51,117 bases of DNA from Streptosporangium subroseum (lineage in GTDB: Bacteria; Actinomycetota; Actinomycetes; Streptosporangiales; Streptosporangiaceae), in the NCBI RefSeq assembly GCF_900188345.1, contig NZ_FZOD01000070.1, positions 1-51,117 on the forward strand, read 5' to 3'. The notes below the pieces were generated by a model that saw only the letters and a program-made list of their open reading frames with translations, was not told where the DNA came from and did no database searches. The position numbers and the translations under genes were made by a program. This document shows positions 33,531-40,325 of this stretch, one piece after another. Positions within the stretch are counted from its first letter, which is position 1, and the number at the start of each line of letters is the position of its first letter.

Positions 33531-34820
33531 TTATGCGAGCACCGGTTCGCCCAAGGGGCGCGGCGTGCTCACCGGAGCCTCGTCGAGCGGCTGCGGGGGA
33601 GCGTTGAGCACCGCCTCGTCGAGACGACCCTCGCTGCGGGCGACAAGGACCGGCACCACGATCTGTCCCGCGACGTTGGTCGCGGTGCGGATCATGTCGA
33701 GGATCGGGTCGATGGCCAGCAGCAGGCCGACGCCCTCGAGCGGCAGACCCAGCGTGCTCAGCGTCAGCGTGAGCATGACGGTCGCGCCGGTCAGGCCGGC
33801 CGTCGCGGCCGAGCCGACCACGGAGACGAACGCGATCAGCAGGTACTCGCCGACCCCCAGCGGGATGTTGAACACCTGCGCCACGAAGATCGCCGCCAGC
33901 GCCGGGTAGATCGAGGCGCAGCCGTCCATCTTGGTGGTCGCGCCGAACGGCACGGCGAAGGAGGCGTAGTCGCGGTCGACGCCCAGACGCTCGATCGTGA
34001 CCTTCTGCGTCAGCGGCAGCGTGCCGACCGAGGAGCGGGAGACGAAGGCCAGCTCGATCGCGGGCCACGCGTTGCGGAAGAACGTGATCGGGTTGACCTT
34101 GCCGACCAGCGCGAGCAGCGCCGGGTAGACGGCCAGCAGGACGATGAAGCAGCCGACGTAGACGCCGAGGGTGAACTTGGCCAGCGGCGCGAGCAGGTCC
34201 CATCCGTACGTGGCGACCGACTTGCCGATCAGGCCGGCGGTTCCGATGGGGGCCAGGCGGATGACCCACCAGAGCGCCTTCTGGACCAGTTCGAGGATCG
34301 AGCGGCTGAAGTTGAGGAACGGCTCGGCCTTCTCGCCGAGCGCGATGGCCGCCGCGCCGAGGACGATCCCCAGGAAGACGATCTGGAGGACGTTGAGCTC
34401 GGTGAACGCCGTGACGATGTTCGTCGGGATGATGCCGGTGAGGAAGTCGACCCAGGTGCCGACGTTCTCGGGCGCCTTCGCGCCCGCCGTGCTCAGGGTG
34501 ACGCCCTGGCCGGGGTTGATGATCAGACCGAGGCCGATGCCGACGATGACGGCGATCAGCGCGGTGGACAGGAACCAGAACAGCGTCTTGCCCGCCAGCC
34601 TGGCCGCGCCGTTGACGTTGCGGAGGTTGGCGACGCTGATCACCATGGCGGTGAACACCAGCGGCGGCACTGCCAGCTTGAGCAGCTGGACGAAGATCTT
34701 TCCGACTTCGGTGAGGGTGGTGGCCAGCCAGGCAAGGTCCCAGATGCGGGCGGCGAAGCCGAGGGCCACACCCACGACCAGGCCCAACAGCAGTTGCAGG
34801 GAGAAAGAGAATCTCTTCAC
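33531..34820 (-). CDS. Dicarboxylate/amino acid:cation symporter (DAACS family)
   Basis: A 429-residue membrane transporter with eight helices and two re-entrant hairpins, which imports C4-dicarboxylates or glutamate with Na+ or H+. Hallmarks are the Ser-rich hairpin (F-V-S-R-S-S-V-G-T-L-P-L-T), F-G-A-T-T-K-M-D-G (family N/K-M-D-G motif) and D-P-I-L-D-M-I-R-T-A-T-N-V near the C-terminus, which ends in a Pro-rich tail. The start is uncertain: in-frame ATGs at 34847 and 34892 would add 9 or 24 residues, but these fall in a duplicated hairpin block. The GTG at 34820 has GGAG upstream and begins at V/M-K-R-F-S-F-S, close to the first helix. Confidence 0.88.
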   Translation of the reverse strand: MKRFSFSLQLLLGLVVGVALGFAARIWDLAWLATTLTEVGKIFVQLLKLAVPPLVFTAMVISVANLRNVNGAARLAGKTLFWFLSTALIAVIVGIGLGLIINPGQGVTLSTAGAKAPENVGTWVDFLTGIIPTNIVTAFTELNVLQIVFLGIVLGAAAIALGEKAEPFLNFSRSILELVQKALWWVIRLAPIGTAGLIGKSVATYGWDLLAPLAKFTLGVYVGCFIVLLAVYPALLALVGKVNPITFFRNAWPAIELAFVSRSSVGTLPLTQKVTIERLGVDRDYASFAVPFGATTKMDGCASIYPALAAIFVAQVFNIPLGVGEYLLIAFVSVVGSAATAGLTGATVMLTLTLSTLGLPLEGVGLLLAIDPILDMIRTATNVAGQIVVPVLVARSEGRLDEAVLNAPPQPLDEAPVSTPRPLGEPVLA

Positions 34821-34832
34821 GATGGGGAAGGC

Positions 34833-34925
34833 TCCGAAAGACGGCATGCCTAAGGGGGCATGCGAAAGGGGGGCGGGTCCGAAAGACGGCATGCCTCAAA
34901 GGGCATGCAAAAGGGGGTGGGTGAG
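34833..34925 (-). repeat. Tandem duplicated block with two GCATGCC dyads in the symporter leader
   Basis: Two copies of an about 43-bp unit, each beginning CCGAAAGACGGCATGCC. Each copy holds a perfect GCATGCC-N6-GGCATGC dyad (34844-34863 and 34889-34908). They could be paired operators or RNA hairpins in the leader, and they create two spurious upstream ATG starts. Confidence 0.65.
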
Positions 34926-35087
34926 GGCCGAGGGGATCGAGCGCTCGTCAGAGCGCGATCAGCTACAGAGGGAGCCGGTCAGGCGGCAGAGATCAATGTG
35001 CAACCGCTCAACAAGCCACACATACAGGACGGAAAACCTCACAGGGCCAGTAAACCGCAGTGAATAGGACAGTATTCCGACTGTAAG

Positions 35088-35103
35088 AGTGATCTATATC
35101 GCA
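35088..35103. promoter_or_regulatory. CRP-like site upstream of the symporter gene
   Basis: AGTGATCTATATCGCA has the TGTGA-N6-TCACA form on the minus strand (TGCGA-N6-TCACT). It lies about 270 nt upstream of the chosen start, in the AT-rich part of the intergenic region. dctA-type genes are often under cAMP-CRP control. Confidence 0.35.
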
Positions 35104-35220
35104 AATCAAGACTTTCCCCACTGGGAATACAGGGATCGAGGGGCTGGAGGCCCGGGGTCGATGGCCGGGGACGGCGGGCGAGTGATGCGGCGAGCGGCGT
35201 GACTCGACTCATCTGCCGGC

Positions 35221-35268
35221 AGCTGCCGTCACCGAGCCTGCCCGAGGCTCGAAGCCGACCCGGCAGCT
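35221..35268 (-). terminator. Nested hairpin after the TetR gene pair
   Basis: Outer arms AGCTGCC/GGCAGCT (35221-35227, 35262-35268) enclose GAGCCT-GCCCG-AGGCTC (35234-35250). It lies 5 nt beyond the stop of the TetR remnant. Confidence 0.5.
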
Positions 35269-35272
35269 CTCA

Positions 35273-35498
35273 TCAGGCCGCACGCCCGGAGAACAGGCCG
35301 TCGAGGTGGGCGGTGAGCAGGGCCACGGCTGAGCGGCCGTCACGCTGCCCGGCCAGCACGCTCGACCGCGAACCGGTGATCAGGGCCAAGGCGATGGCCG
35401 CCACGGTGCCCGGGTCCTCCGCCTCGCCATGGACGGCCTGCACACCGGCGACCGCCGGACGCGGGCCGAGGCGCTTGATCCGCCATTCGCCCAGCGGC
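35273..35498 (-). pseudogene. C-terminal remnant of a second TetR-family regulator
   Basis: Read leftwards, the frame gives P-L-G-E-W-R-I-K-R-L-G-P then V-A-A-I-A-L-A-L-I-T-G-S-R-S-S and V-A-L-L-T-A-H-L-D-G-L-F-S-G-R-A-A before TGA. This is a typical last-helix pattern of a TetR effector domain. It has no start and abuts the stop of the intact TetR gene, so it is either a relic of a neighbouring regulator or the original 3' end displaced by a rearrangement. Confidence 0.45.
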
Positions 35499-35503
35499 GG
35501 GGT

Positions 35504-36379
35504 TCAGGACGCGTCGGCCGCCGCGGAGGGCGGGAGGGACAGGTTGTTCCTGGTGGCGTCGACTCCTTCGAGGAGGACGGACAGCCCGACGGCGAAGGCC
35601 TCGTCGGTCTGGTGTTCCATATACGGCGTGGCCTCGTCGGCCTGGTGTTCCCCATGAGGCGTGGACTCGTCGCGGCGGGCGGGGACCGGCTCCGGTGTCG
35701 AGAGCCGGATCGACATGGGGAAACGCTCGGCGAAGTCGGGGGCGAGGCGCTCCAGCAGGGAAGACCGGCTGGTCCACCACTCCTGGTCGGACATGCCGGT
35801 CGCGGTCGCGGCGAGCCGTGACTCGGCGGCCGTCTGGGCGTTGCCGCGTACGAAGTGGAACAGTGCGGACACGATGCCGCGCAGGGTCGCCGCGGGCAGC
35901 CCCGTACGGAAGACGATGCCCGCCAGCGTCTCCATGACGGCCTGTTCGTGGGGGCCCAGCACGGGACGGGCATAGGACACCTGCAGCACCCACGGATGCC
36001 GCAGGTAGAACGACCTGAGCTCCCCGGCCCACGAGGTCGCCGCCGCCCGCCATCCCCGGCTCGGATCGTGCCCGGTGGATAGTTCGGCGTGCGCCCGGTC
36101 GTACATCAGGTCCAGGAGTTCCCCCTTGCCGGGCACGTAGGTGTACAGCGCCATGGAGGTGCAGCCGAGCCGCTCGGCCACCGCCCGCAGCGAGACCCCG
36201 GTCATGGGGTCCGCGTCGGCCGCCGCGATCGCCGCCTCCACGATCACGTCGACACTCAGGGCGCGCTTGGGCCCCGGAGACCTCCGCAGGCCCTCAGCCT
36301 GATGCCCCGGCGCGTCCGGCCCACTCCACAACAGGGCCATCGACCGCGCCGCATCACCCTGACCTGCGAAGACACTCAA
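35504..36379 (-). CDS. TetR-family transcriptional repressor (TetR_C-type)
   Basis: A 291-residue regulator. About 35 unstructured residues precede the HTH domain (about 38-85; V-S-L-R-A-V-A-E-R-L-G-C-T-S-M-A-L-Y-T-Y-V). A helical TetR-class C-domain (about 105-225) follows. The last 60 residues are acidic/His-rich with a near-duplicated R-R-D-E-S-T-P-H-G-E-H-Q-A-D-E-A / T-P-Y-M-E-H-Q-T-D-E-A unit. The TTG start is supported by AAGGAG 8 nt upstream; ATG at 36341 is the alternative. A perfect palindrome just upstream and a second copy before the divergent hydrolase gene indicate repression of both. Confidence 0.88.
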   Translation of the reverse strand: MSVFAGQGDAARSMALLWSGPDAPGHQAEGLRRSPGPKRALSVDVIVEAAIAAADADPMTGVSLRAVAERLGCTSMALYTYVPGKGELLDLMYDRAHAELSTGHDPSRGWRAAATSWAGELRSFYLRHPWVLQVSYARPVLGPHEQAVMETLAGIVFRTGLPAATLRGIVSALFHFVRGNAQTAAESRLAATATGMSDQEWWTSRSSLLERLAPDFAERFPMSIRLSTPEPVPARRDESTPHGEHQADEATPYMEHQTDEAFAVGLSVLLEGVDATRNNLSLPPSAAADAS

Positions 36380-36388
36380 AATAGAACT

Positions 36389-36436
36389 CCTTATGCCATA
36401 AGGTGTTATCCTTTTCTCACATCAGTTTATGGCATA
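36389..36436. promoter_or_regulatory. Paired TetR operators in the divergent promoter
   Basis: CCTTATGCCATAAGG (36389-36403) is a perfect 7-1-7 palindrome. A second copy, TTATGGCATA (36427-36436), keeps its core. Centres are about 36 bp apart. The first lies 9 nt upstream of the TetR start codon. Confidence 0.7.
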
Positions 36437-36476
36437 TGGAGTTACCGAACTCCTGACGACCCAGACCGGAGATCCG

Positions 36477-37382
36477 ATGCTCGAAGCGAAACTGCACGAC
36501 GGAAGTTCGATCGAAGTCGAGGTGCACGGCACCGGCCCCACCGTGCTGCTCCCGGTCAACCCGCGACCGGCCGAAGGAGCGCAGGCCGACGGGATGCGCA
36601 AGTGGGGCATGGACCCCGCACTGGGCCGTTCCCTCATCGAGGGTCTCAGCGACGCGTTCCAGGTCGTCGCGTTCGACTACGAGGGCCACCTCATGGCCAT
36701 GCCCAGAGCCGAAACCCTGACGCCCGCCACCATCACCGCCGACCTGCTGGCGGTCGCCGACGCCGTCGGCGCCGACCGGTTCGCCTACTACGGATACTCC
36801 TGGCTGGCCCTCAGCGGGCTCCAGCTCGCCCTCCGCACCGACCGCCTGTCGGCGCTGGTCATGGGCGGTTTTCCGCCCATGGACGGACCGTACGCGGGGA
36901 TGCTGAAGGTCACCATGGCCACCCACGAGGCAGCGGCCGCGGCCGCGAGCACCCCGAAGGCCCAGCAGGCGCCCAGCGACCAGATGTGGGGCGGTCAGGC
37001 GTCCGATGACCAGGCGTGGGGCGACCAGGCGGCCGGCGACTTCGACTGGTCGACCGTCGAGGTGACGCTGACCGAACCGCAGACCCGCCAGTTCGCCACC
37101 CTCTACCAGTCGCTGCAGGACTTCGACGACCGAACCGCCCAACCACAGATCACCTGCCCTCGCCTCTGTTTCGTCGGCTCGACGGACGAGATCTCCTACG
37201 GCGAGCGCTGGGGCGACGTCCACATCAGCCTGGCAGGTCCGATCATCAACCATCGCACCGAACTGGAGGCCCTCGGCTGGGACGTCCACGTCCTCGACGG
37301 GCTCGACCACACGCAGGCCATGCAGCCCACCCACGTGCTGCCGATCCTGCGACCGTGGCTCCTCTCCCAGGCCGGCCGCTGA
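36477..37382 (+). CDS. Alpha/beta-hydrolase-fold protein
   Basis: A 301-residue protein with the alpha/beta-hydrolase strand order. The nucleophile elbow reads Y-G-Y-S-W-L-A, so the usual G-x-S-x-G ends in Leu. The acid region includes F-V-G-S-T-D-E, and the His lies in G-L-D-H-T-Q-A-M. Between cap and core an inserted Gln/Trp/Gly-rich stretch is encoded by a 30-bp tandem duplication (36975-37034). The ATG at 36477 has CCGGAG 6 nt upstream; the earlier ATG at 36429 overlaps an operator. It is divergent from, and probably repressed by, the TetR gene. Substrate is unknown. Confidence 0.8.
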   Translation: MLEAKLHDGSSIEVEVHGTGPTVLLPVNPRPAEGAQADGMRKWGMDPALGRSLIEGLSDAFQVVAFDYEGHLMAMPRAETLTPATITADLLAVADAVGADRFAYYGYSWLALSGLQLALRTDRLSALVMGGFPPMDGPYAGMLKVTMATHEAAAAAASTPKAQQAPSDQMWGGQASDDQAWGDQAAGDFDWSTVEVTLTEPQTRQFATLYQSLQDFDDRTAQPQITCPRLCFVGSTDEISYGERWGDVHISLAGPIINHRTELEALGWDVHVLDGLDHTQAMQPTHVLPILRPWLLSQAGR

Positions 37383-37497
37383 CCAGCCGGCCTCACGGCA
37401 AGCGCCCGTCTGGACCAGGGCGAGGCCGTCATGGGGACTACCTCTCGCTGTCCATGCCCTGGAGCAGGAAATCGGCGTAGCGGCCGCCGGAGGCGGC
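37383..37497. other. Short gap before the reductase relic
   Basis: About 115 nt between the hydrolase stop and the aldo/keto reductase relic, with no gene or dyad of note. Confidence 0.3.
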
Positions 37498-37655
37498 TCA
37501 GGCCGGGATCGCCTTCTCGATCCGGACGAGGTCGTCCGCGTCCAACGTGACCTCGACCGCGCCGAGGGACTCGGCCAGCCGCTCGCGCCGGCGGGCACCG
37601 ACCAGCGGAACGATGTCGTCGCCACGGGAGGCGACCCACGCGATGGCGACCGGAC
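37498..37655 (-). pseudogene. C-terminal fragment of an aldo/keto reductase
   Basis: The minus-strand frame reads V-A-I-A-W-V-A-S-R-G-D-D-I-V-P-L-V-G-A then L-A-E-S-L-G-A-V-E-V-T-L-D-A-D-D-L and ends I-E-K-A-I-P-A. This is the conserved last 50 residues of AKR enzymes (P-x-x-G-A-R/S block). The rest is absent; homology stops where the transposase fragment begins, so an IS insertion with deletion removed the 5' part. Confidence 0.75.
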
Positions 37656-37949
37656 CGAGTGCGAGCCGACAAGGCGTACGACTCCCATAAGAACCGCGTC
37701 TACCTGCGCAGACGCGGGATCAAGGCGACGATCCCGGTTCCTGCTGACCGCGCCCGCAACCGCCGCAAGCTCGGCTCCCGCGGCGGCCGGCCACCGAAGT
37801 TCGACAAAACCGACTACCGCAAGCGTCACGCGGTCGAATGCGGCATCAATCGACTCAAGCGTAATCGCGCCGTTGCCACGAGATATGACAAGCTCGCCGT
37901 GCGCTACGAGGCCACCGTTCAGATCGCGATCATGAATGAGCGGCTGTGA
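37656..37949 (+). mobile_element. IS5-family transposase, C-terminal fragment
   Basis: About 97 residues reading A-D-K-A-Y-D-S-H-K-N-R, L-R-R-R-G-I-K-A-T-I-P-V, G-S-R-G-G-R-P-P-K-F-D and Y-R-K-R-H-A-V-E-C-G-I-N-R-L-K. This is the last third of the DDE domain of IS5-group transposases; it includes the third catalytic acid (the Glu in V-E-C-G-I-N) but not the first two Asp. No start codon with ribosome site exists. It is fused head-on to the aldo/keto reductase relic and is not functional. Confidence 0.85.
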
Positions 37950-38166
37950 CCAAGGCTTTCGCGGGGCTTAACGCTGCCTTGCGAAACTAGCGGTGCTTGA
38001 GGCCGCCCCGAATGCGGTACCCCTTGGACGGCCTGGGCCATAGAGTCCGCACGTGCGTTGATCTTCCGAGCGGCGGCCAAGTGCCGCCGCGGACGGTGCG
38101 GGCGACTCCGGCAGGTAGGACCGCCCCAACAGGCATACCCGCCACCATCCCATCGGAGATCACACG
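37950..38166. mobile_element. IS right-end remnant and leader of the nucleotidyltransferase gene
   Basis: GGCTTTCGCGGGGC follows the transposase stop and GCGAAACTAGCGGTGCTTGAG lies at 37981-38001. A related sequence (GCGCAACTATGGCGCCGCTTGAG) recurs at 38926-38948 beyond the next gene. These look like degenerate IS ends bracketing the passenger gene. Confidence 0.45.
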
Positions 38167-38904
38167 ATGCCCACGCAGCAGCCCCTCACCTACCACGCGT
38201 TCGTCGAACTCGCCGCCACCGACCCCGCCGTCGTCGGCCTCGTCCTCAAGGGCTCCCGCGCCCACGACGACATGACCACCGAGTACTCCGACCACGACCT
38301 GTACGTCGTCCTCACCGACAACGCGACAACGGACCTCACCCGGTTCACCGGCCACCGCACTCCCGAACTCGACCTCGTCATCGCTCCCCTCGCCGAGTTC
38401 CGCGCGGCCGGAATGCCCGGCTTCGAGCGCTACGCCCTCGCCCGCGCCCGGGTCGTGCTCGACCGGCTCGACGGAGGCATCGCCCAGATCCTGTCCGCCA
38501 AGGCACGGCTCGACGCCGATGAAGCATTCCGGGACTCCGGTGAATGGCTCGACGCCTATGCCAATTCCCTCTACCGCTCCGTCAAGAACGACCGTGACGG
38601 ACATCCGCTCGCCGCCCGCCTCGACGCCGCCGACAGCATCCGGTTTCTGCTGGAGTTGCTCTTCGCCCTCGACCGTCGCCCCCGCCCCTACAACAAGTAC
38701 CTAAAATGGGAACTCGCCCGATACCCGCTGCCAGGCTGGGACACCGGCATGCTGCTGGAGGCCGCGGACCGCATCTCAGGAACGGGCGACGTGCCCCTAC
38801 AACGGCATCTCTTCGCCCATGTCGAGACAGCGGCCCGGCGCGCCGGGCACAGCGCGGTGCTGGACGCATGGGGCAAGGACCTCGACCTGATGCGACCGCA
38901 ATAG
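38167..38904 (+). CDS. Nucleotidyltransferase-domain protein (aminoglycoside adenylyltransferase-like)
   Basis: A 245-residue protein with the polymerase-beta-type nucleotidyltransferase signature: K-G-S-R-A-H-D-D then S-D-H-D-L-Y-V-V, that is G-S-x(10-12)-D-x-D. These are the residues that bind nucleotide and metal. The C-terminal half is helical (A-D-S-I-R-F-L-L-E-L-L-F-A-L-D-R-R-P-R-P-Y-N-K-Y), as in ANT/DUF4111-like resistance enzymes. CGGAG sits about 9 nt before the ATG. It could modify an antibiotic, but no specific substrate can be assigned. Flanking IS-end remnants suggest it arrived by transposition. Confidence 0.78.
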   Translation: MPTQQPLTYHAFVELAATDPAVVGLVLKGSRAHDDMTTEYSDHDLYVVLTDNATTDLTRFTGHRTPELDLVIAPLAEFRAAGMPGFERYALARARVVLDRLDGGIAQILSAKARLDADEAFRDSGEWLDAYANSLYRSVKNDRDGHPLAARLDAADSIRFLLELLFALDRRPRPYNKYLKWELARYPLPGWDTGMLLEAADRISGTGDVPLQRHLFAHVETAARRAGHSAVLDAWGKDLDLMRPQ

Positions 38905-38966
38905 GGGACATCGCGAAAGGCTCCCGCGCAACTATGGCGCCGCTTGAGACTTTCGCGACAGGCCCC
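38904..38966. mobile_element. MITE-like 63-bp inverted-repeat element
   Basis: Left arm GGGGACATCGCGAAAG (38904-38919) and right arm CTTTCGCGACAGGCCCC (38950-38966) are imperfect inverted repeats resembling terminal repeats of IS5-family elements. Between them is a copy of the sequence also found at 37981-38001. It begins on the last base of the nucleotidyltransferase stop codon. Confidence 0.5.
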
Positions 38967-39023
38967 AGCCCCGTTTTCCGCACGTGGTTGATCGTCAGCG
39001 GAGATCTGAGCCCGTGAGGCCCG

Positions 39024-39075
39024 GACCAGCAAGGGTCAGCCCGGATCGGGCAGAGGACCAGCCAGGGTCAGCCCG
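39024..39075. repeat. 20-bp direct repeat spanning the end of the SnoaL-like gene
   Basis: GACCAGCAAGGGTCAGCCCG (39024-39043) and GACCAGCCAGGGTCAGCCCG (39056-39075) differ by one base. The second includes the stop codon of the leftward gene. It may mark a small duplication next to the IS scar. Confidence 0.6.
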
Positions 39076-39478
39076 TGAGCTGCTGCAGGATGCCCAGGCG
39101 GTCGGGCAGGACGCCGTACTCGACGATCCGGCCGTCGCGGAAGGTGATGGTGCTGATGCTCTGGCCGACGAAGCGCCGCCCGCTGGGCGGGGCGCCGAAC
39201 ACCTCGCCGCGCTGCACCCCCTCGATCGTCCAGTAGACGACGACCCGGTCGCCCTCGGCGACGGTGTCGGTGACGGTGGCCGTCACGCCCTCGACGGCCG
39301 AGCGCAGCCAGGTGACGTGCTGAACGAACCCGGAGGTCCCGGCGGCGCCCCCGGCCGGTCCGGCGGTGTCCCGGCCGTCCTCGGCGATGATCTCGTCGAG
39401 GACGTCCAGGTGTCCCTGGGAGACGACCTCCTCGTAGAAGCGCTTGGCCACCGCGCGGTTGGTCTCGGTCGTGCTCAT
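39068..39478 (-). CDS. SnoaL-like / ester-cyclase-family protein
   Basis: A 136-residue NTF2-fold protein. It shows the opening helix N-R-A-V-A-K-R-F-Y-E-E-V-V, then L-D-V-L-D-E-I-I-A-E-D, a central W-T-I-E-G-V-Q-R-G-E strand and the S-I-S-T-I-T-F-R-D-G-R-I-V-E-Y closing strands. Family members range from polyketide cyclases to small hydrolases or binding proteins. AAGGAG lies about 8 nt before the ATG. Last gene of the leftward transporter operon; it may act on the imported compound. Confidence 0.82.
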   Translation of the reverse strand: MSTTETNRAVAKRFYEEVVSQGHLDVLDEIIAEDGRDTAGPAGGAAGTSGFVQHVTWLRSAVEGVTATVTDTVAEGDRVVVYWTIEGVQRGEVFGAPPSGRRFVGQSISTITFRDGRIVEYGVLPDRLGILQQLTG

Positions 39479-39515
39479 GGGCGACTCCTTCGTCGGGTGT
39501 TCGGCAGGGGCGGGT

Positions 39516-40325
39516 TCACCGGGGGGTGCCGGGCAGGGGAAGGATCCCCAGGCTGGCGTCGAGGCCTCCGTCGACGACGAGCGTCGTCCCGGTGATGTAG
39601 GAGGCGGCGGGTGAGGTGAGGAACCAGATGGCCTCGGCCTGTTCGCGCGGCTCGGCGATGCGCTGCAGCGGGATACGCCGCTCGATCTCCTCCGCCAGGA
39701 TCGGGTCCTGCCGCACCCCGGCGTTGATCCGGGTCCGGGTGAGGCCGGGGGCGAGGGCGTTGACGCGGATGCCCTGCACGGCGTAGTCGATGGCGGCGGC
39801 CCGCACCAGGTTGATCAGGGCGCCCTTGGAGGCGTTGTAGGCCCAGTTGCCCGGGTCGCCGCGCAGCCCCGCGACGGACGCGGTGACGACGACGGACCCG
39901 CCGCCCGAGGCCCGCAGGGCGGGCACCGACGCCCGGATGCCCAGGATGGGCCCGCGCAGGTTGACGGCGAAGATCCGGTCGGCGGCCTCGACGGCGCCGG
40001 GTGCCTCGAAGGGACGTGTGCCGCCGATGCCGGCGTTGAGCACGACGGCGTCGAGGCGGCCGAACTCCCGCAGGGCCAGCGCCACCGCGGCGCGGTTGTC
40101 GTCCTCGTCCGACACGTCCCCGGCCAGCGTCACGACCCCGTCGAGGGAGGCGAGCTGCTTGAGGGTGCGTTCGTCGTGGTCGACCGCGACGACGCCGACC
40201 CCCCTTTCCGCGTACAGCTCGGCGGTGGCCCGGCCGATTCCCGAGGCGGCGCCCGTCACGATGACGGCCGACGGTGTTCCGGCCCCGCCGGGGCGGGTGC
40301 CGGGATCAGGGGTGGTGGAGGTCAT
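39516..40325 (-). CDS. SDR-family oxidoreductase in the transporter operon
   Basis: A 269-residue classical SDR. The cofactor loop is G-A-A-S-G-I-G near residue 26, with D-H-D after the second strand (NAD preference), N-A-G-I-G near 97, catalytic Ser in V-T-A-S-V-A-G and Y-N-A-S-K. The C-terminus ends with G-T-T-L-V-V-D-G-G. ATG overlaps the ATPase stop as ATGA. The longer open frame upstream is a shadow of the ATPase gene. Its location suggests it oxidises or reduces the imported solute. Confidence 0.9.
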   Translation of the reverse strand: MTSTTPDPGTRPGGAGTPSAVIVTGAASGIGRATAELYAERGVGVVAVDHDERTLKQLASLDGVVTLAGDVSDEDDNRAAVALALREFGRLDAVVLNAGIGGTRPFEAPGAVEAADRIFAVNLRGPILGIRASVPALRASGGGSVVVTASVAGLRGDPGNWAYNASKGALINLVRAAAIDYAVQGIRVNALAPGLTRTRINAGVRQDPILAEEIERRIPLQRIAEPREQAEAIWFLTSPAASYITGTTLVVDGGLDASLGILPLPGTPR

